Below, in pieces: positions 16,753 to 25,635 of a stretch of DNA of 64,000 bases. Origin of the DNA: Microbacterium karelineae (lineage in GTDB: Bacteria; Actinomycetota; Actinomycetes; Actinomycetales; Microbacteriaceae); NCBI RefSeq assembly GCF_009745985.1, contig NZ_WFIX01000184.1, positions 1-64,000 on the forward strand. The letters are read 5' to 3'. The position numbers and the translations under genes were made by a program. Positions within the stretch are counted from its first letter, which is position 1. Each line of letters begins with the position of its first letter. Under the pieces are notes generated by a model. That model was not told the DNA's origin, did no database searches, and saw only the letters and a list, made by a program, of their open reading frames with translations.

Positions 16753-18294
16753 ATGCAGAAGAACAGGAAGGCACTCGCCGCGCTCGCCCCGCTGGCGATC
16801 GCGGGCGTGATGCTCGCCAGCTGCTCGGCCGACGGATCCGACGGGGGCTCGACGGGCGCGGACAACGGGGGCGGGTCTGCTGCTGAGTCGACGCTCCGCG
16901 TCAACTACGGCGAGTTCCCGGAGAACTGGTCGCCCGGCCAGGCGATGGAGGGCGGGCCGGCGCGCGTCGTATACGAGACGCTCCTGGCACCCGGTGATGA
17001 CGGGATGCCGGCTCCGAACCTCGCGACGGACTATGAGCTGACGGCCGACGCGCTCACGCTCACGCTGCGCGAGGACGTCACGTTCCACGACGGCGAGCCG
17101 TTCGACGCGGAGGCCGTCAAGGCGAATGTCGAGTTCGTGCAGGCGGGGGCCACCCAGGCGTCCGGCCAGCTCGGATCCATCGAGTCGGTCGATGTGGTCG
17201 ACGAGTTCATCGTGCGATTCAACTTGAGTGAGCCCAACCCGTCCCTCGCCCACACGCTCACCTCGCGCGCTCTTCTCATCGCGAGCCCGGTCTCGCTCGA
17301 GAGCGGCGACAGCGCGACGCATCCCGTGGGCACCTCGCCGTGGGCCTACGATCCTGACGCCTCGGTCATGGGAACGCGCCTCATGTTCGCCGGCACAGAT
17401 GACTACTGGGGTGAGCAGCCGGCGTTCGACGACGTCGAGCTCTATGCGATCGGCGAGTCCGAGGCCGCAGCTGCCGCGCTGCGCAATGGCGAGATCGACG
17501 TGAGCGAGGTCGAACCCGATGCGGTGGCCGCCTTCGAGGGCACCGACGTCGAGTCGATCATGTATCCGGCGATCCGCAACAACATCGTCTTCTTCGACCG
17601 CGGTCCCGGCGGCGTGTTCGAGTCGCAGGAGCTGCGTCAGGCCTTCTGCACCGCGATGGATGTCGAGACATTCGCGAACGACATCGCCGACGACTTCGAG
17701 GCCGCGACCCAGCACTTCGACGAGGGCGAGGCCGGGTACAGTTCGGACATCGACGGCTACCCGGCCGACATCGACGCCGCCACGGCGCTCTACGAGGCGG
17801 CCGGAAGCCCGTCGATCTCCTTCGATCTCATCGGCGCGGTGTACAACGCGCACCAGCTCGAGGTCTTCATGGAGATGGCCTCCGAGATCGGGGACGTGAA
17901 CATCTCCGTCGAGTCGGTTCCGCCGCCGCAGTTCGGTTCGGAGTGGAACACGGGGCGGTACCCGCTGGGTCTCGGCAGCACCGATGAGGCCACGCCGTAC
18001 GAGTGGTACAAGGCGTGGTTCGCGGCGGATGCGCCGAACAACCCGGCTGGCGTCGAAAGCGACGAGCTGAGGGCAGCGGCCGACGCGGCGATCGCCGCGG
18101 GCGACTCCGCCGAAGCCGCTGAGCTGTGGGGCGATGTCGCCGAGATCGTCGCCGACGAGGCTCTCGTCTGCGCGCACGCGCGCGGTCTTGAGACGATCGC
18201 CTGGAACTCGACCACCGTGAGCGGGGTCGACCAGCCGGCGGAGAAGTGGGAGCCGCAGCTCCTCAACTACCGCGATGTCGCGCCCGTCGAGTGA
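16753..18294 (+). CDS. ABC-transporter substrate-binding lipoprotein, family 5
   Basis: This 513-residue extracellular solute-binding protein is of the oligopeptide/nickel class (SBP_bac_5). It has a lipoprotein signal with lipobox LASC (Cys about residue 24), followed by a Gly/Ser-rich linker. Family marks include NLATDYELTADALTLTLREDVTFHDGEPFDAEAVKANVE and VGTSPWAYD. It delivers its ligand to the permeases encoded next. Family 5 proteins bind peptides, sugars, opines and other small molecules, so the ligand cannot be read from sequence; position in the catabolic cluster suggests the aromatic substrate or a conjugate. AAGGAGG ribosome site. Confidence 0.93.
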   Translation: MQKNRKALAALAPLAIAGVMLASCSADGSDGGSTGADNGGGSAAESTLRVNYGEFPENWSPGQAMEGGPARVVYETLLAPGDDGMPAPNLATDYELTADALTLTLREDVTFHDGEPFDAEAVKANVEFVQAGATQASGQLGSIESVDVVDEFIVRFNLSEPNPSLAHTLTSRALLIASPVSLESGDSATHPVGTSPWAYDPDASVMGTRLMFAGTDDYWGEQPAFDDVELYAIGESEAAAAALRNGEIDVSEVEPDAVAAFEGTDVESIMYPAIRNNIVFFDRGPGGVFESQELRQAFCTAMDVETFANDIADDFEAATQHFDEGEAGYSSDIDGYPADIDAATALYEAAGSPSISFDLIGAVYNAHQLEVFMEMASEIGDVNISVESVPPPQFGSEWNTGRYPLGLGSTDEATPYEWYKAWFAADAPNNPAGVESDELRAAADAAIAAGDSAEAAELWGDVAEIVADEALVCAHARGLETIAWNSTTVSGVDQPAEKWEPQLLNYRDVAPVE

Positions 18295-18357
18295 CGGCTC
18301 CTCTCGAGTGACACCTGAGAACACCCGCATGACCATTCGCACTCAAGGAGGCGCACC

Positions 18358-19302
18358 ATGCTGAGGCTCATCCTCACGCGCATCGGCCTCATCGTCCCGC
18401 AGCTGCTGATTCTGAGCGTCGTCGTGTTCCTGATGACCTACCTGGTTCCCGGCAGCGTCGGAGCATCGATTCTGGGCGTCACCGCGACGCCCGAGGGGAT
18501 CGCGCAGATCGAGTCGCAGCTGGGCCTCGACCGGCCGATGCTCGTGCGCCTCGGCGAATGGTATGCGGGTGTTCTCGTCGGCGACTTCGGCACGTCGTAT
18601 GTGTCGGCTCGTCCGGTGACCGAGCTGTTCGCCGAACGTCTCCCGGCGACGTTCTCTCTTCTCGGTGGCGGCATCCTGATCGCTCTCATGCTCGGCATCG
18701 CCGTCGGCGTGATCGGCGGCACCAAGGCGGGCTCCGTCCGCGACCGACTGTCGACGGCGTTCTCGTCGCTGTCGATGTCCGTTCCGGAGTTCTGGATCGG
18801 CATCGTCCTGCTCCTGGTGTTCTCGGTCCAGATGGGCATCTTCCCGGTCGTCTCCTATGTTCCGATCGACCAGGACCCGATCGGCTGGCTGCGCGGGCTC
18901 ATCCTGCCCGCGGTCTCCCTCGGCATCGTCGGCGCCGCGCTCATCGCCCGCCAGACGCGGACCGCGATGGCCGAGACCATGAGCGCGCGCTATGTCGACA
19001 CTCTCCTCGCAGCAGGCGTCTCCCGGGGCCGGGTGATCCGCCGGTACGCGCTGAAGAACGCTCTCGTCTCGACGCTGTCGGCGGCCGGCATCGCCGTCAG
19101 CATCATGGTCGGCGCGAGCTTCGCGATCGAGAAGGTCTTCGCCTACCCCGGCATCGGCAGCCTCATGCTCCGCAGCGTGACCGGCAAGGACTTCGCAGTC
19201 GTCCAAGGAGGCGTGCTGCTCATCGCCCTGATCGTGATCATCGTCAATCTCGTGCTCGATGTGAGCTACGGGATCATCAACCCGAAGGTGCGTGCACAAT
19301 GA
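18358..19302 (+). CDS. ABC-transporter permease, DppB type
   Basis: This is a 314-residue inner-membrane permease with about six transmembrane helices. It begins MLRLILTRIGLIVPQLLILSVVVFLMTYLVPG and carries the EAA-type cytoplasmic loop AETMSARYVDTLLAAGVSRGRVIRRYALKNAL. It pairs with the permease half of the next gene. It has an AAGGAGG ribosome site, and its stop overlaps the start of the next gene (ATGA). Confidence 0.95.
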   Translation: MLRLILTRIGLIVPQLLILSVVVFLMTYLVPGSVGASILGVTATPEGIAQIESQLGLDRPMLVRLGEWYAGVLVGDFGTSYVSARPVTELFAERLPATFSLLGGGILIALMLGIAVGVIGGTKAGSVRDRLSTAFSSLSMSVPEFWIGIVLLLVFSVQMGIFPVVSYVPIDQDPIGWLRGLILPAVSLGIVGAALIARQTRTAMAETMSARYVDTLLAAGVSRGRVIRRYALKNALVSTLSAAGIAVSIMVGASFAIEKVFAYPGIGSLMLRSVTGKDFAVVQGGVLLIALIVIIVNLVLDVSYGIINPKVRAQ

Positions 19303-21131
19303 GCGCCACGTACACGACGACCCTCGCGCAGAGGCCGCGCGAGCCTCACCGTCGCAGCAATGTCGGTCGCATCGTCGGACGGCTCGTCCGCCAGCCCGCC
19401 ACGCTCGTGTCGGCCGGTTTCATCGTCCTGCTCGTCCTTGTCGCCATCGGCGCCCCGCTGTTCGCGCCCTACGCACCGACGGACAGCTCGCTGCAGAACA
19501 TCTTGACGCCCCCGAATGACACGTTCCCGCTCGGAACCGACGATCTCGGTCACGACCAGCTCACACTGCTGCTCTTCGGGACCCGTGTCGTTCTGACCGT
19601 CGCGGTCGGTGCCGTCCTGGTGGCGGCGATCGTGGGAGTGCCTGTCGGCCTCGTCCTCGGCTTCTACGGCGGATGGTGGGACCGCATCGGCATGCGCTTC
19701 GTCGATCTCGCTCAGGCACTGCCCGGCATGCTCATCGGCATCGCCATCGTCGCGATCTTCGGCCGCAACATCTTCGTCCTCATGGTCGCGATCGGTCTCA
19801 TCTTCGCCTCGGGATTCACGCGCATGGTCCGTGCGACGGTGCTCGCCGAGCGAGAGAAGGCCTATGTCGAGGCGGCAGCCGTGTCGGGCCTCACGAATCC
19901 GCAGCTGATCTTCGGCCAGATCGTCCCGAACCTTGTCGGCCCGATGGTCACACAGGGCGCGGTGTTCTTCGGATCCGCGATCATGATCGAGTCGGCGATG
20001 AGCTTCCTCGGAGTGGGCCTGTCCGGAGACGTGCCGAGCTGGGGGTCCATGCTCAGCCTGGCGGTCGCCAACATCAATGCCGCGCCCCACCTGACGTGGC
20101 CCCCCGGCATCGCGATCGTGCTGACAGTGCTCGCGTTCAACACCTTCGGCGACGGCTTCAACGACGCGATGACAGGTGAACGCCGCCGCACACCGCGCAC
20201 ACGCCGCGCCGTGGCTCCGGCCCCCGCTTCGGCTGCGAATCCGGCTGAGACCGCCGCACTCAGCGCCGAGGAGGTCACCGTCACGCTCCACAAGCCCGGC
20301 GAGGGCGAGGTCGACATCGTCCGCGATGCCTCCGTCCGCGTGGCCAGGGGCGAGATCGTCGGCCTGCTCGGTGAGTCGGGATCCGGCAAGTCCACGCTCG
20401 CGCGCGCCATCCTGGGCATGCTGCCGGGAGGCGTCTGGCAGAGCGGCGGCTCGGTCTGGATCGACGGAGAGCAGACCTCGCGTCTTTCCGCCGCGCAGAT
20501 GCGCCGGTTCCGCGGCAACCGCATCGCTGCCGTTTTCCAGGACCCCATGACGGCCCTGTCGCCTGTCCACACGGTCGGCCAGCAGCTCGTCGAGCCGCTG
20601 CGCATCCACAAGGGCATGAGCCGGAAGCAGGCGCGCATCCGCGCCGTCGAACTGCTCGATCGCGTCGGCGTGAAGAACGCGGCCGACCGGCTGGATCACT
20701 ACCCGCACCAGTTCTCGGGCGGAATGGCCCAGCGCGTCGCGATCGCGATGGCGCTCGCGGCCGATCCCGATGTGCTCGTCGCCGACGAGGCGACGAGCGC
20801 CCTCGACGTGACGACACAGGCCCAGGTGCTCGACCTGCTGCTCGACCTGCGCGACGAGTACGGCATGGGCGTGCTCATGATCACGCACAGCCTCGGCGTC
20901 GTCGCAGAGGCCTGCGACCGGGCCGCGGTCATGTACCGCGGTCGCATCGTCGAGGACGCGCCGGTCGAGCAGCTGTTCGACGACCCACAGCACCCTTACA
21001 CGAGGGCGCTGCTCGCCGCGAATCCGGCGGACGCCGTCGGTGCGAGGAGGCTTCCGACCATCGATACGGCGATGCGCGCGGAGATCGACGCGGCCGTCGA
21101 TGCCGACAGACTCGCGGAGGTGGCCCGATGA
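19299..21131 (+). CDS. Fused ABC permease and ATP-binding protein (DppC-DppD fusion)
   Basis: This 610-residue fusion joins both functions in one chain. Residues 1-~290 are a DppC-type permease: five to six membrane segments and the EAA loop VLAEREKAYVEAAAVSGLTNPQLIFGQIVPNL. After an Arg/Pro/Ala-rich linker (about 290-325), residues ~330-610 are a DppD-type ATPase: Walker A GESGSGKST, Q-loop FQDPMTALSP, signature FSGGMAQRVAIAMALAADPDVLVADEATSALD, H-loop THSLGV, and the oligopeptide-type C-terminal HPYTRALL region. The reading frame is continuous with no stop or start between, so this is a real fusion and not adjacent genes. It is coupled by 4-base overlaps on both sides. Confidence 0.93.
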   Translation: MSATYTTTLAQRPREPHRRSNVGRIVGRLVRQPATLVSAGFIVLLVLVAIGAPLFAPYAPTDSSLQNILTPPNDTFPLGTDDLGHDQLTLLLFGTRVVLTVAVGAVLVAAIVGVPVGLVLGFYGGWWDRIGMRFVDLAQALPGMLIGIAIVAIFGRNIFVLMVAIGLIFASGFTRMVRATVLAEREKAYVEAAAVSGLTNPQLIFGQIVPNLVGPMVTQGAVFFGSAIMIESAMSFLGVGLSGDVPSWGSMLSLAVANINAAPHLTWPPGIAIVLTVLAFNTFGDGFNDAMTGERRRTPRTRRAVAPAPASAANPAETAALSAEEVTVTLHKPGEGEVDIVRDASVRVARGEIVGLLGESGSGKSTLARAILGMLPGGVWQSGGSVWIDGEQTSRLSAAQMRRFRGNRIAAVFQDPMTALSPVHTVGQQLVEPLRIHKGMSRKQARIRAVELLDRVGVKNAADRLDHYPHQFSGGMAQRVAIAMALAADPDVLVADEATSALDVTTQAQVLDLLLDLRDEYGMGVLMITHSLGVVAEACDRAAVMYRGRIVEDAPVEQLFDDPQHPYTRALLAANPADAVGARRLPTIDTAMRAEIDAAVDADRLAEVAR

Positions 21132-21973
21132 ACGCCCCGCTGCTCGAGGTCGATGACCTCGCCGTCACCTACGACGGTCCGATCGGACTGTTCCGCTCGC
21201 GCCGGCCGGAGCCGGCGATCGAGCACATGACCTTCGACGTCGCCGCGGGCGAGACTCTCGGCATCGTCGGCGAGTCCGGGTCGGGCAAGTCGACGACCGG
21301 GCGGGCGATCCTCCGTCTCGAGACGGTGACGCACGGGGCCATCCGATTCGAGGGGCAGGATCTGTCGACGTGGGGACCGCGCACACCGCTGTCCTACCGT
21401 CGCCGGGTGCAGGCCGTCTTCCAGGACCCGTCTGTCTCGCTCAACCCGCGCCATCTCGTGTCTCACGGCGTCCAGCAGGCGCTGCGCCGGCACGGCGTGA
21501 CCGACCGGGCGGAGGTCGCGGATCGGACCCGCCGCGCGTTCGAACTCGTCGGGCTCACGGCCGATCACATGAATCGCTTCCCCAACGAGCTGTCGGGGGG
21601 CCAGCAGCAGCGCGTGGCCATCGCTCGGGCGATCGTGCTCGAGCCGAGCCTCATCGTCTGCGATGAGGCCGTGAGCGCCCTCGATCTCTCGACGCAGGGG
21701 CAGATCATCAACCTGCTCGAGGACCTTCAGTCTGAGACCGGCGTGAGCTACCTGTTCATCGCCCACGACCTGAGCGTCGTGCGCCATATCGCCGACCGGG
21801 TCGGTGTGATGCGTGCCGGGCGCCTCGTCGAGCTCGCCGAGACGGAGGCGCTGTACGAGGACCCTCAGGATCCGTACACCCGCTCGCTCCTCGCGGCGAC
21901 GCCCGCGTCGCACCCGTCTGGACGCGACGAGCGTCGCGCCATCCGTCTCGCCGGGCGGGCGGAGGCGACATGA
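21128..21973 (+). CDS. ABC-transporter ATP-binding protein, DppF type
   Basis: This 281-residue nucleotide-binding subunit is the second ATPase of the importer. It has Walker A GESGSGKSTTGRAIL, Q-loop FQDPSVSLNPRH, signature [33 protein letters not shown]-loop AHDLSV and the oligopeptide-type tail DPYTRSLLAATP. It overlaps the fusion gene by ATGA, so its level is coupled to it. It completes a standard set: binding protein, two permeases and two ATPases. Confidence 0.95.
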   Translation: MNAPLLEVDDLAVTYDGPIGLFRSRRPEPAIEHMTFDVAAGETLGIVGESGSGKSTTGRAILRLETVTHGAIRFEGQDLSTWGPRTPLSYRRRVQAVFQDPSVSLNPRHLVSHGVQQALRRHGVTDRAEVADRTRRAFELVGLTADHMNRFPNELSGGQQQRVAIARAIVLEPSLIVCDEAVSALDLSTQGQIINLLEDLQSETGVSYLFIAHDLSVVRHIADRVGVMRAGRLVELAETEALYEDPQDPYTRSLLAATPASHPSGRDERRAIRLAGRAEAT

Positions 21974-21983
21974 TGGCGATGGC

Positions 21984-21989
21984 TACACT
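21984..21989 (+). promoter_or_regulatory. -10 element before the LysR gene
   Basis: TACACT lies 53 bases before the LysR start, which also has a GAGGAG ribosome site. It may give the regulator its own transcript apart from the importer operon. No clear -35. Confidence 0.35.
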
Positions 21990-22042
21990 CGCAGAGGACG
22001 TTCGTCGCGCCGGGGACCGCGCGGCGCGAGAGGAGTTCACCG

Positions 22043-22942
22043 ATGGATCGACTCGTCGTGATGCGCACGTTCGTCTCGGTCGCCCGCTCGGCGACGTTCG
22101 CCGGTGCCGCAACCGACCTGTCGATCTCGCCGTCGCTCGTCTCGCGACATGTGGCCGACCTGGAGAAGCAGGTCGGTGCCCGGCTGGTGAATCGCACACC
22201 GCGCTCGGTCAGCCTCACGGCGGCGGGAGCCGAGTACGCCGATTTCGCGGAGCGGATCCTCGAGGAGATCGAGGAGATCGATTCGCGTCTGACGAACGAC
22301 CAGGGTGCTGCGGAGGGTCAGCTCAGCATCTTCAGCCCGAAGTGGGTGGGGAACCTCGACCTCGGATATGCGATGGGGGAGTTCATCCGCGAGCATCCTC
22401 GGATCCGCGTGAAGTTCGAGCTCGGCGTACCGTCGGACCGCGTATACGACTTCCTCGACCGGGGCTTCGACGTCGCGTTCCACGCGCGTGCGCCGAGGGA
22501 TTCGCGCGTGAAGGTGCGACGGATCACGGATCTGCCGTTCATGCTCGCGGCCTCGCCTGCGTACCTGGGGGAGCACGGAACCCCCGCGACGATCCACGAT
22601 CTGGCCGATCATCGACTCATCCTCCACACGAGCGACTCGGTGTGGCGTCTCGGCCGCGAACCCCACACGACCCAGTTCAAGGTGCATACGCCGGCGGCGC
22701 GCACGAACGCCTATCTGCAGGTGGAGCAGTTCGTCGAGGAGGGCTGCGGCATCGGCCTGGTTCCGCGCGGTCCGGCGCGAGAGGCGCTGGAGGACGGCCG
22801 CGTGGTCGAGGTGCTTCCCGAGCATCCCGTCCCGTCGCGATCGCTGTACGCGGTACACGGTCCGGGCGGCGAGACGCCGGAGCGCGTCAAGGTCTTCCTC
22901 GACTTCATCACGGATTGGTTCCGCAGGCGCGAACGCCCCTGA
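22043..22942 (+). CDS. LysR-family transcriptional regulator
   Basis: This 299-residue regulator has the N-terminal winged HTH (residues 1-60: FVSVARSATFAGAATDLSISPSLVSRHVADLEKQVGARLVNRTPRSVSLT) and a periplasmic-binding-protein-like effector domain from about residue 90. LysR proteins of this CrgA/DsdC-like branch usually activate neighbouring catabolic genes when bound to a pathway intermediate. It lies between the importer and the flavin monooxygenase, so it probably controls the downstream operon, the importer, or both. Confidence 0.93.
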   Translation: MDRLVVMRTFVSVARSATFAGAATDLSISPSLVSRHVADLEKQVGARLVNRTPRSVSLTAAGAEYADFAERILEEIEEIDSRLTNDQGAAEGQLSIFSPKWVGNLDLGYAMGEFIREHPRIRVKFELGVPSDRVYDFLDRGFDVAFHARAPRDSRVKVRRITDLPFMLAASPAYLGEHGTPATIHDLADHRLILHTSDSVWRLGREPHTTQFKVHTPAARTNAYLQVEQFVEEGCGIGLVPRGPAREALEDGRVVEVLPEHPVPSRSLYAVHGPGGETPERVKVFLDFITDWFRRRERP

Positions 22943-23066
22943 CCAGGCACCGCATCCGGTCTCTCACCCGCGCACACGGCGTGTCGGGCGCCTTCGGCGC
23001 GCACGCACGGATTCCCGGATCCCTCCGAGCTTCGACGCTCTCGACAACACAGAAGACGAGGACACC

Positions 23067-24353
23067 ATGACCACCGACATCGCGATCATCGGCGCGGGCC
23101 CGGGCGGCCTCCTCACGGCGCTGCGCCTCCACCAGAAGGGTCTCCGGCCCACCATCTACGAGACGGTCCCCGAACTGAAGCCGCTCGGCGTCGGCGTCGA
23201 CATCAAGACCGTCGGCACCCGCGAGATCGACGAGCTCGGCATGCTCGAGGAGTTCCGCGAGATCTCCGTCGACGCCGAGGACTCCATCTTCTACAACCAC
23301 TTCGGTCAGGAGATCTACGCTGAGAAGTGCGGCGTGCACATGGGATACCTGCACGAGCAGCGCTTCGTGCACAGGGGCATCTTGCAGATGCTCTTCTACC
23401 GCAAGGTGCTCGAGCGCCTCGGCGAGGACGCCGTCGTCTTCGGCGCCCGCGTCGTGAAGTACGCGCAGGACGCCGACGGCGTCACGCTCGATCTCGAGCA
23501 CCGCGACGGTCGTACCGAGCAGGTGCGCCATGAGGCGGTCATCGCCGCCGACGGCATCAAGTCGGCTGTGCGTCGGCAGATGCACCCCGACCTCGCCGCT
23601 CCCGAGTTCTCGGGCATCACGATGTGGCGCGGCACCACGCTGCGCGAGCCGATCCGCGGCGGACACTCGATCTTCCACCTCGGCGACCCCCGCATCTCCA
23701 CCATGATCGTCTACCCGATCGCCGAGAACTTCGAGAACTCGGGACTCGATCTCATCAACTGGGTCGTCGAGACCAACGGCGAGGAGACGATCGAGGACTG
23801 GAACCAGGTCGCGGACCCCGAGGAGATCATCCCCGCGTTCGACACACTGAAGCTGCCGTTCCTCGACGTGCAGGAGCTCATCCGCGAAGCCCGCGAGGTG
23901 TACCTCTTCCCGCTTGTGCGCCACTTCCCGGTCGACACCTGGGTCGACGGCCGTGTCGTCCTGCTCGGCGACGCCGCGCACGCGATGTACCCGCGCGGCG
24001 GCAATGGCATCACCCAGGCGATGCTGGACGCTCGGGTCCTGTCGGAGAAGCTCGTCGAGCTCGAGGACCCGGTCAAGGCGTTCCATGCATACGATGCCGA
24101 GCGCCGCCCGATCGTGACCCGCATCGTCGACGCCATGCGCGGGGAGGGCTACGAGGTGATCCGGCGCATGGTCGCCGAACGCACGGACGGCAGGCCGTTC
24201 GAGGACATCGAGGAGGTCCTCCCGCTCGCGGAGGCGGACGAGATCTTCAGCGGATACCACCGACTCGTCGGCGCGCCTCGACCAGGGTTCGGAGCGGGCG
24301 AGGCCACGGGGTTCCGCACATGGGACCAGCAGCCGTCCGAGATCCCCGTCTGA
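23067..24353 (+). CDS. FAD-dependent aromatic monooxygenase, PhzS/salicylate-hydroxylase-like
   Basis: This 428-residue class A flavoprotein hydroxylase uses NAD(P)H and O2 to hydroxylate an aromatic acid or amine. It has Rossmann motif IIGAGPGGLLTALRLHQKG, the DG motif AADGIKSAVRR and the GD motif VLLGDAAHAMYPRGGNGITQAMLDARVL. The GGNGITQAMLDARVL wording is closest to PhzS-type and related flavin-dependent oxidoreductases. It heads the catabolic run SDR-NTF2-FAH-RidA (32-base gap) and presumably makes the diol that the extradiol dioxygenase cleaves. The substrate is not identified. Confidence 0.92.
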   Translation: MTTDIAIIGAGPGGLLTALRLHQKGLRPTIYETVPELKPLGVGVDIKTVGTREIDELGMLEEFREISVDAEDSIFYNHFGQEIYAEKCGVHMGYLHEQRFVHRGILQMLFYRKVLERLGEDAVVFGARVVKYAQDADGVTLDLEHRDGRTEQVRHEAVIAADGIKSAVRRQMHPDLAAPEFSGITMWRGTTLREPIRGGHSIFHLGDPRISTMIVYPIAENFENSGLDLINWVVETNGEETIEDWNQVADPEEIIPAFDTLKLPFLDVQELIREAREVYLFPLVRHFPVDTWVDGRVVLLGDAAHAMYPRGGNGITQAMLDARVLSEKLVELEDPVKAFHAYDAERRPIVTRIVDAMRGEGYEVIRRMVAERTDGRPFEDIEEVLPLAEADEIFSGYHRLVGAPRPGFGAGEATGFRTWDQQPSEIPV

Positions 24354-24385
24354 CGGGCATCGCGAGAACGAGAGAGGAGGAGCGC

Positions 24386-25168
24386 ATGGATCTCGGGATC
24401 TCGGGGCGCGTCGCGTTCGTCGCGGCCTCGTCGCAGGGGCTCGGCTTCGCCTGCGCGCGGTCCCTCGCTCGCGAGGGCGTCAGCGTGTGGCTGAACGGTC
24501 GCGACGAGGCGAAGCTCGCTCGCACGGCGGAGCAGCTGCGACGCGAGGTGCCGGATGCCCGCGTCTCCTACGTGGCGGCGGACCTCGTCGCCGCCGAGGG
24601 AAGGCAGCGGATCCTCGACGAGGTGCCTGATGCGGACATCCTCGTGACCAACAACGCGGGGCCACGGCCCGGCGCGTACCAGGACTGGGACGAGGACGCG
24701 CTCGTGTCCGCGCTGCGCGCGAACGCGGTGCCCGCGGTGGAGCTCATGCGGGCCTACCTGCCCGGCATGCGCGCACAGCGCTTCGGACGGATCGTCAACA
24801 TCACGTCCGCGATGGTCAAGAGCCCAGCACCCGATATGGGCCTGTCCACATCGGCGCGTGCCGCGCTCACCGCGATCAGCAAGTCGATCGGCAAAGTGGC
24901 CATGCGCGACAACGTCACCATCAACAATCTGCTCCCGGAACGCGTCGATTCACCTCGTCAGCAGTACATGGCGGAACGGCTCATGTCGAGCGCGGGGATC
25001 TCGCTCGACGAGGCGCGGGACCGGATCGCCTCGACGGTCACCGCGGGACGCCTGGGCAGGCCCGAGGAGTTCGGCGATGCGTGCGCGTACCTGTGCAGCG
25101 CTCAGGCCGGGTACATCGGCGGCCAGAACCTGCAGCTCGACGGCGGCTCCTACGAAGGACTGATATGA
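24386..25168 (+). CDS. Atypical short-chain dehydrogenase/reductase lacking the Tyr-Lys pair
   Basis: This 260-residue SDR-fold protein has ASSQGLGFACARSLA in the nucleotide-binding loop and the NNAG motif. The active-site segment reads ITSAMVKSPAPDMGLSTSARAAL: where catalytic Tyr-x-x-x-Lys is expected there is Ser and Arg. Atypical SDRs with this change exist near catabolic genes, and their activity may be altered or absent. It has a GAGAGGAGG ribosome site, and its stop overlaps the next start (ATGA). Confidence 0.88.
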   Translation: MDLGISGRVAFVAASSQGLGFACARSLAREGVSVWLNGRDEAKLARTAEQLRREVPDARVSYVAADLVAAEGRQRILDEVPDADILVTNNAGPRPGAYQDWDEDALVSALRANAVPAVELMRAYLPGMRAQRFGRIVNITSAMVKSPAPDMGLSTSARAALTAISKSIGKVAMRDNVTINNLLPERVDSPRQQYMAERLMSSAGISLDEARDRIASTVTAGRLGRPEEFGDACAYLCSAQAGYIGGQNLQLDGGSYEGLI

Positions 25169-25635
25169 CGAACCTCCGACCACCGACTGACGAGACCCGA
25201 GCGGAGATCATGCGCGTGGAGGAGCGACGCCAGAGGGCTCTCATCGCGGGCGACCTGCCCGCTCTCGACGACCTCTTCGATGACACCCTTCTGCACGTGC
25301 ACGCGCCAGGTCTGATCCATCGCAAGGCGCAGCTGCTCGAGCACGTCGCGACGCGACAGGCGTATCTGGAGATCACGCGGGGCGAGCTCGACATCCGTGT
25401 CGCCGACGGCATCGCGATCGTCACCGGCGCGATCGTCAACCGCATGCGCGCCCCCGGCGGCGGCGAGCGCACCCTGGAGGGTGTCGCGACGCAGGTGCTC
25501 GCGCACGGCGAGCGCGGGTGGCGATTCGTGAGCTTCCAGATGACGCCGTCCGGCGAGGAGGTCTGGCCCGCGCTGCCATCCGAGGCGGCGCACGACGATG
25601 CGCCGGCGGCGCAGGAGAGGAGCATGTCGACATGA
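25165..25635 (+). CDS. NTF2-like/SnoaL-type protein
   Basis: This 156-residue protein has the cone-shaped NTF2 fold, recognised by IMRVEERRQRALIAGDLPALDDLFDDTLLHVHAPGLIHRKAQLLEHV and the alternating strands to GWRFVSFQMTP. Such proteins act as isomerases, dehydratases or ring-hydroxylating accessory enzymes, or simply bind small molecules. It overlaps both neighbours by four bases, so it is produced with the SDR and the FAH enzyme. No catalytic residues can be assigned. Confidence 0.85.
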   Translation: MTNLRPPTDETRAEIMRVEERRQRALIAGDLPALDDLFDDTLLHVHAPGLIHRKAQLLEHVATRQAYLEITRGELDIRVADGIAIVTGAIVNRMRAPGGGERTLEGVATQVLAHGERGWRFVSFQMTPSGEEVWPALPSEAAHDDAPAAQERSMST

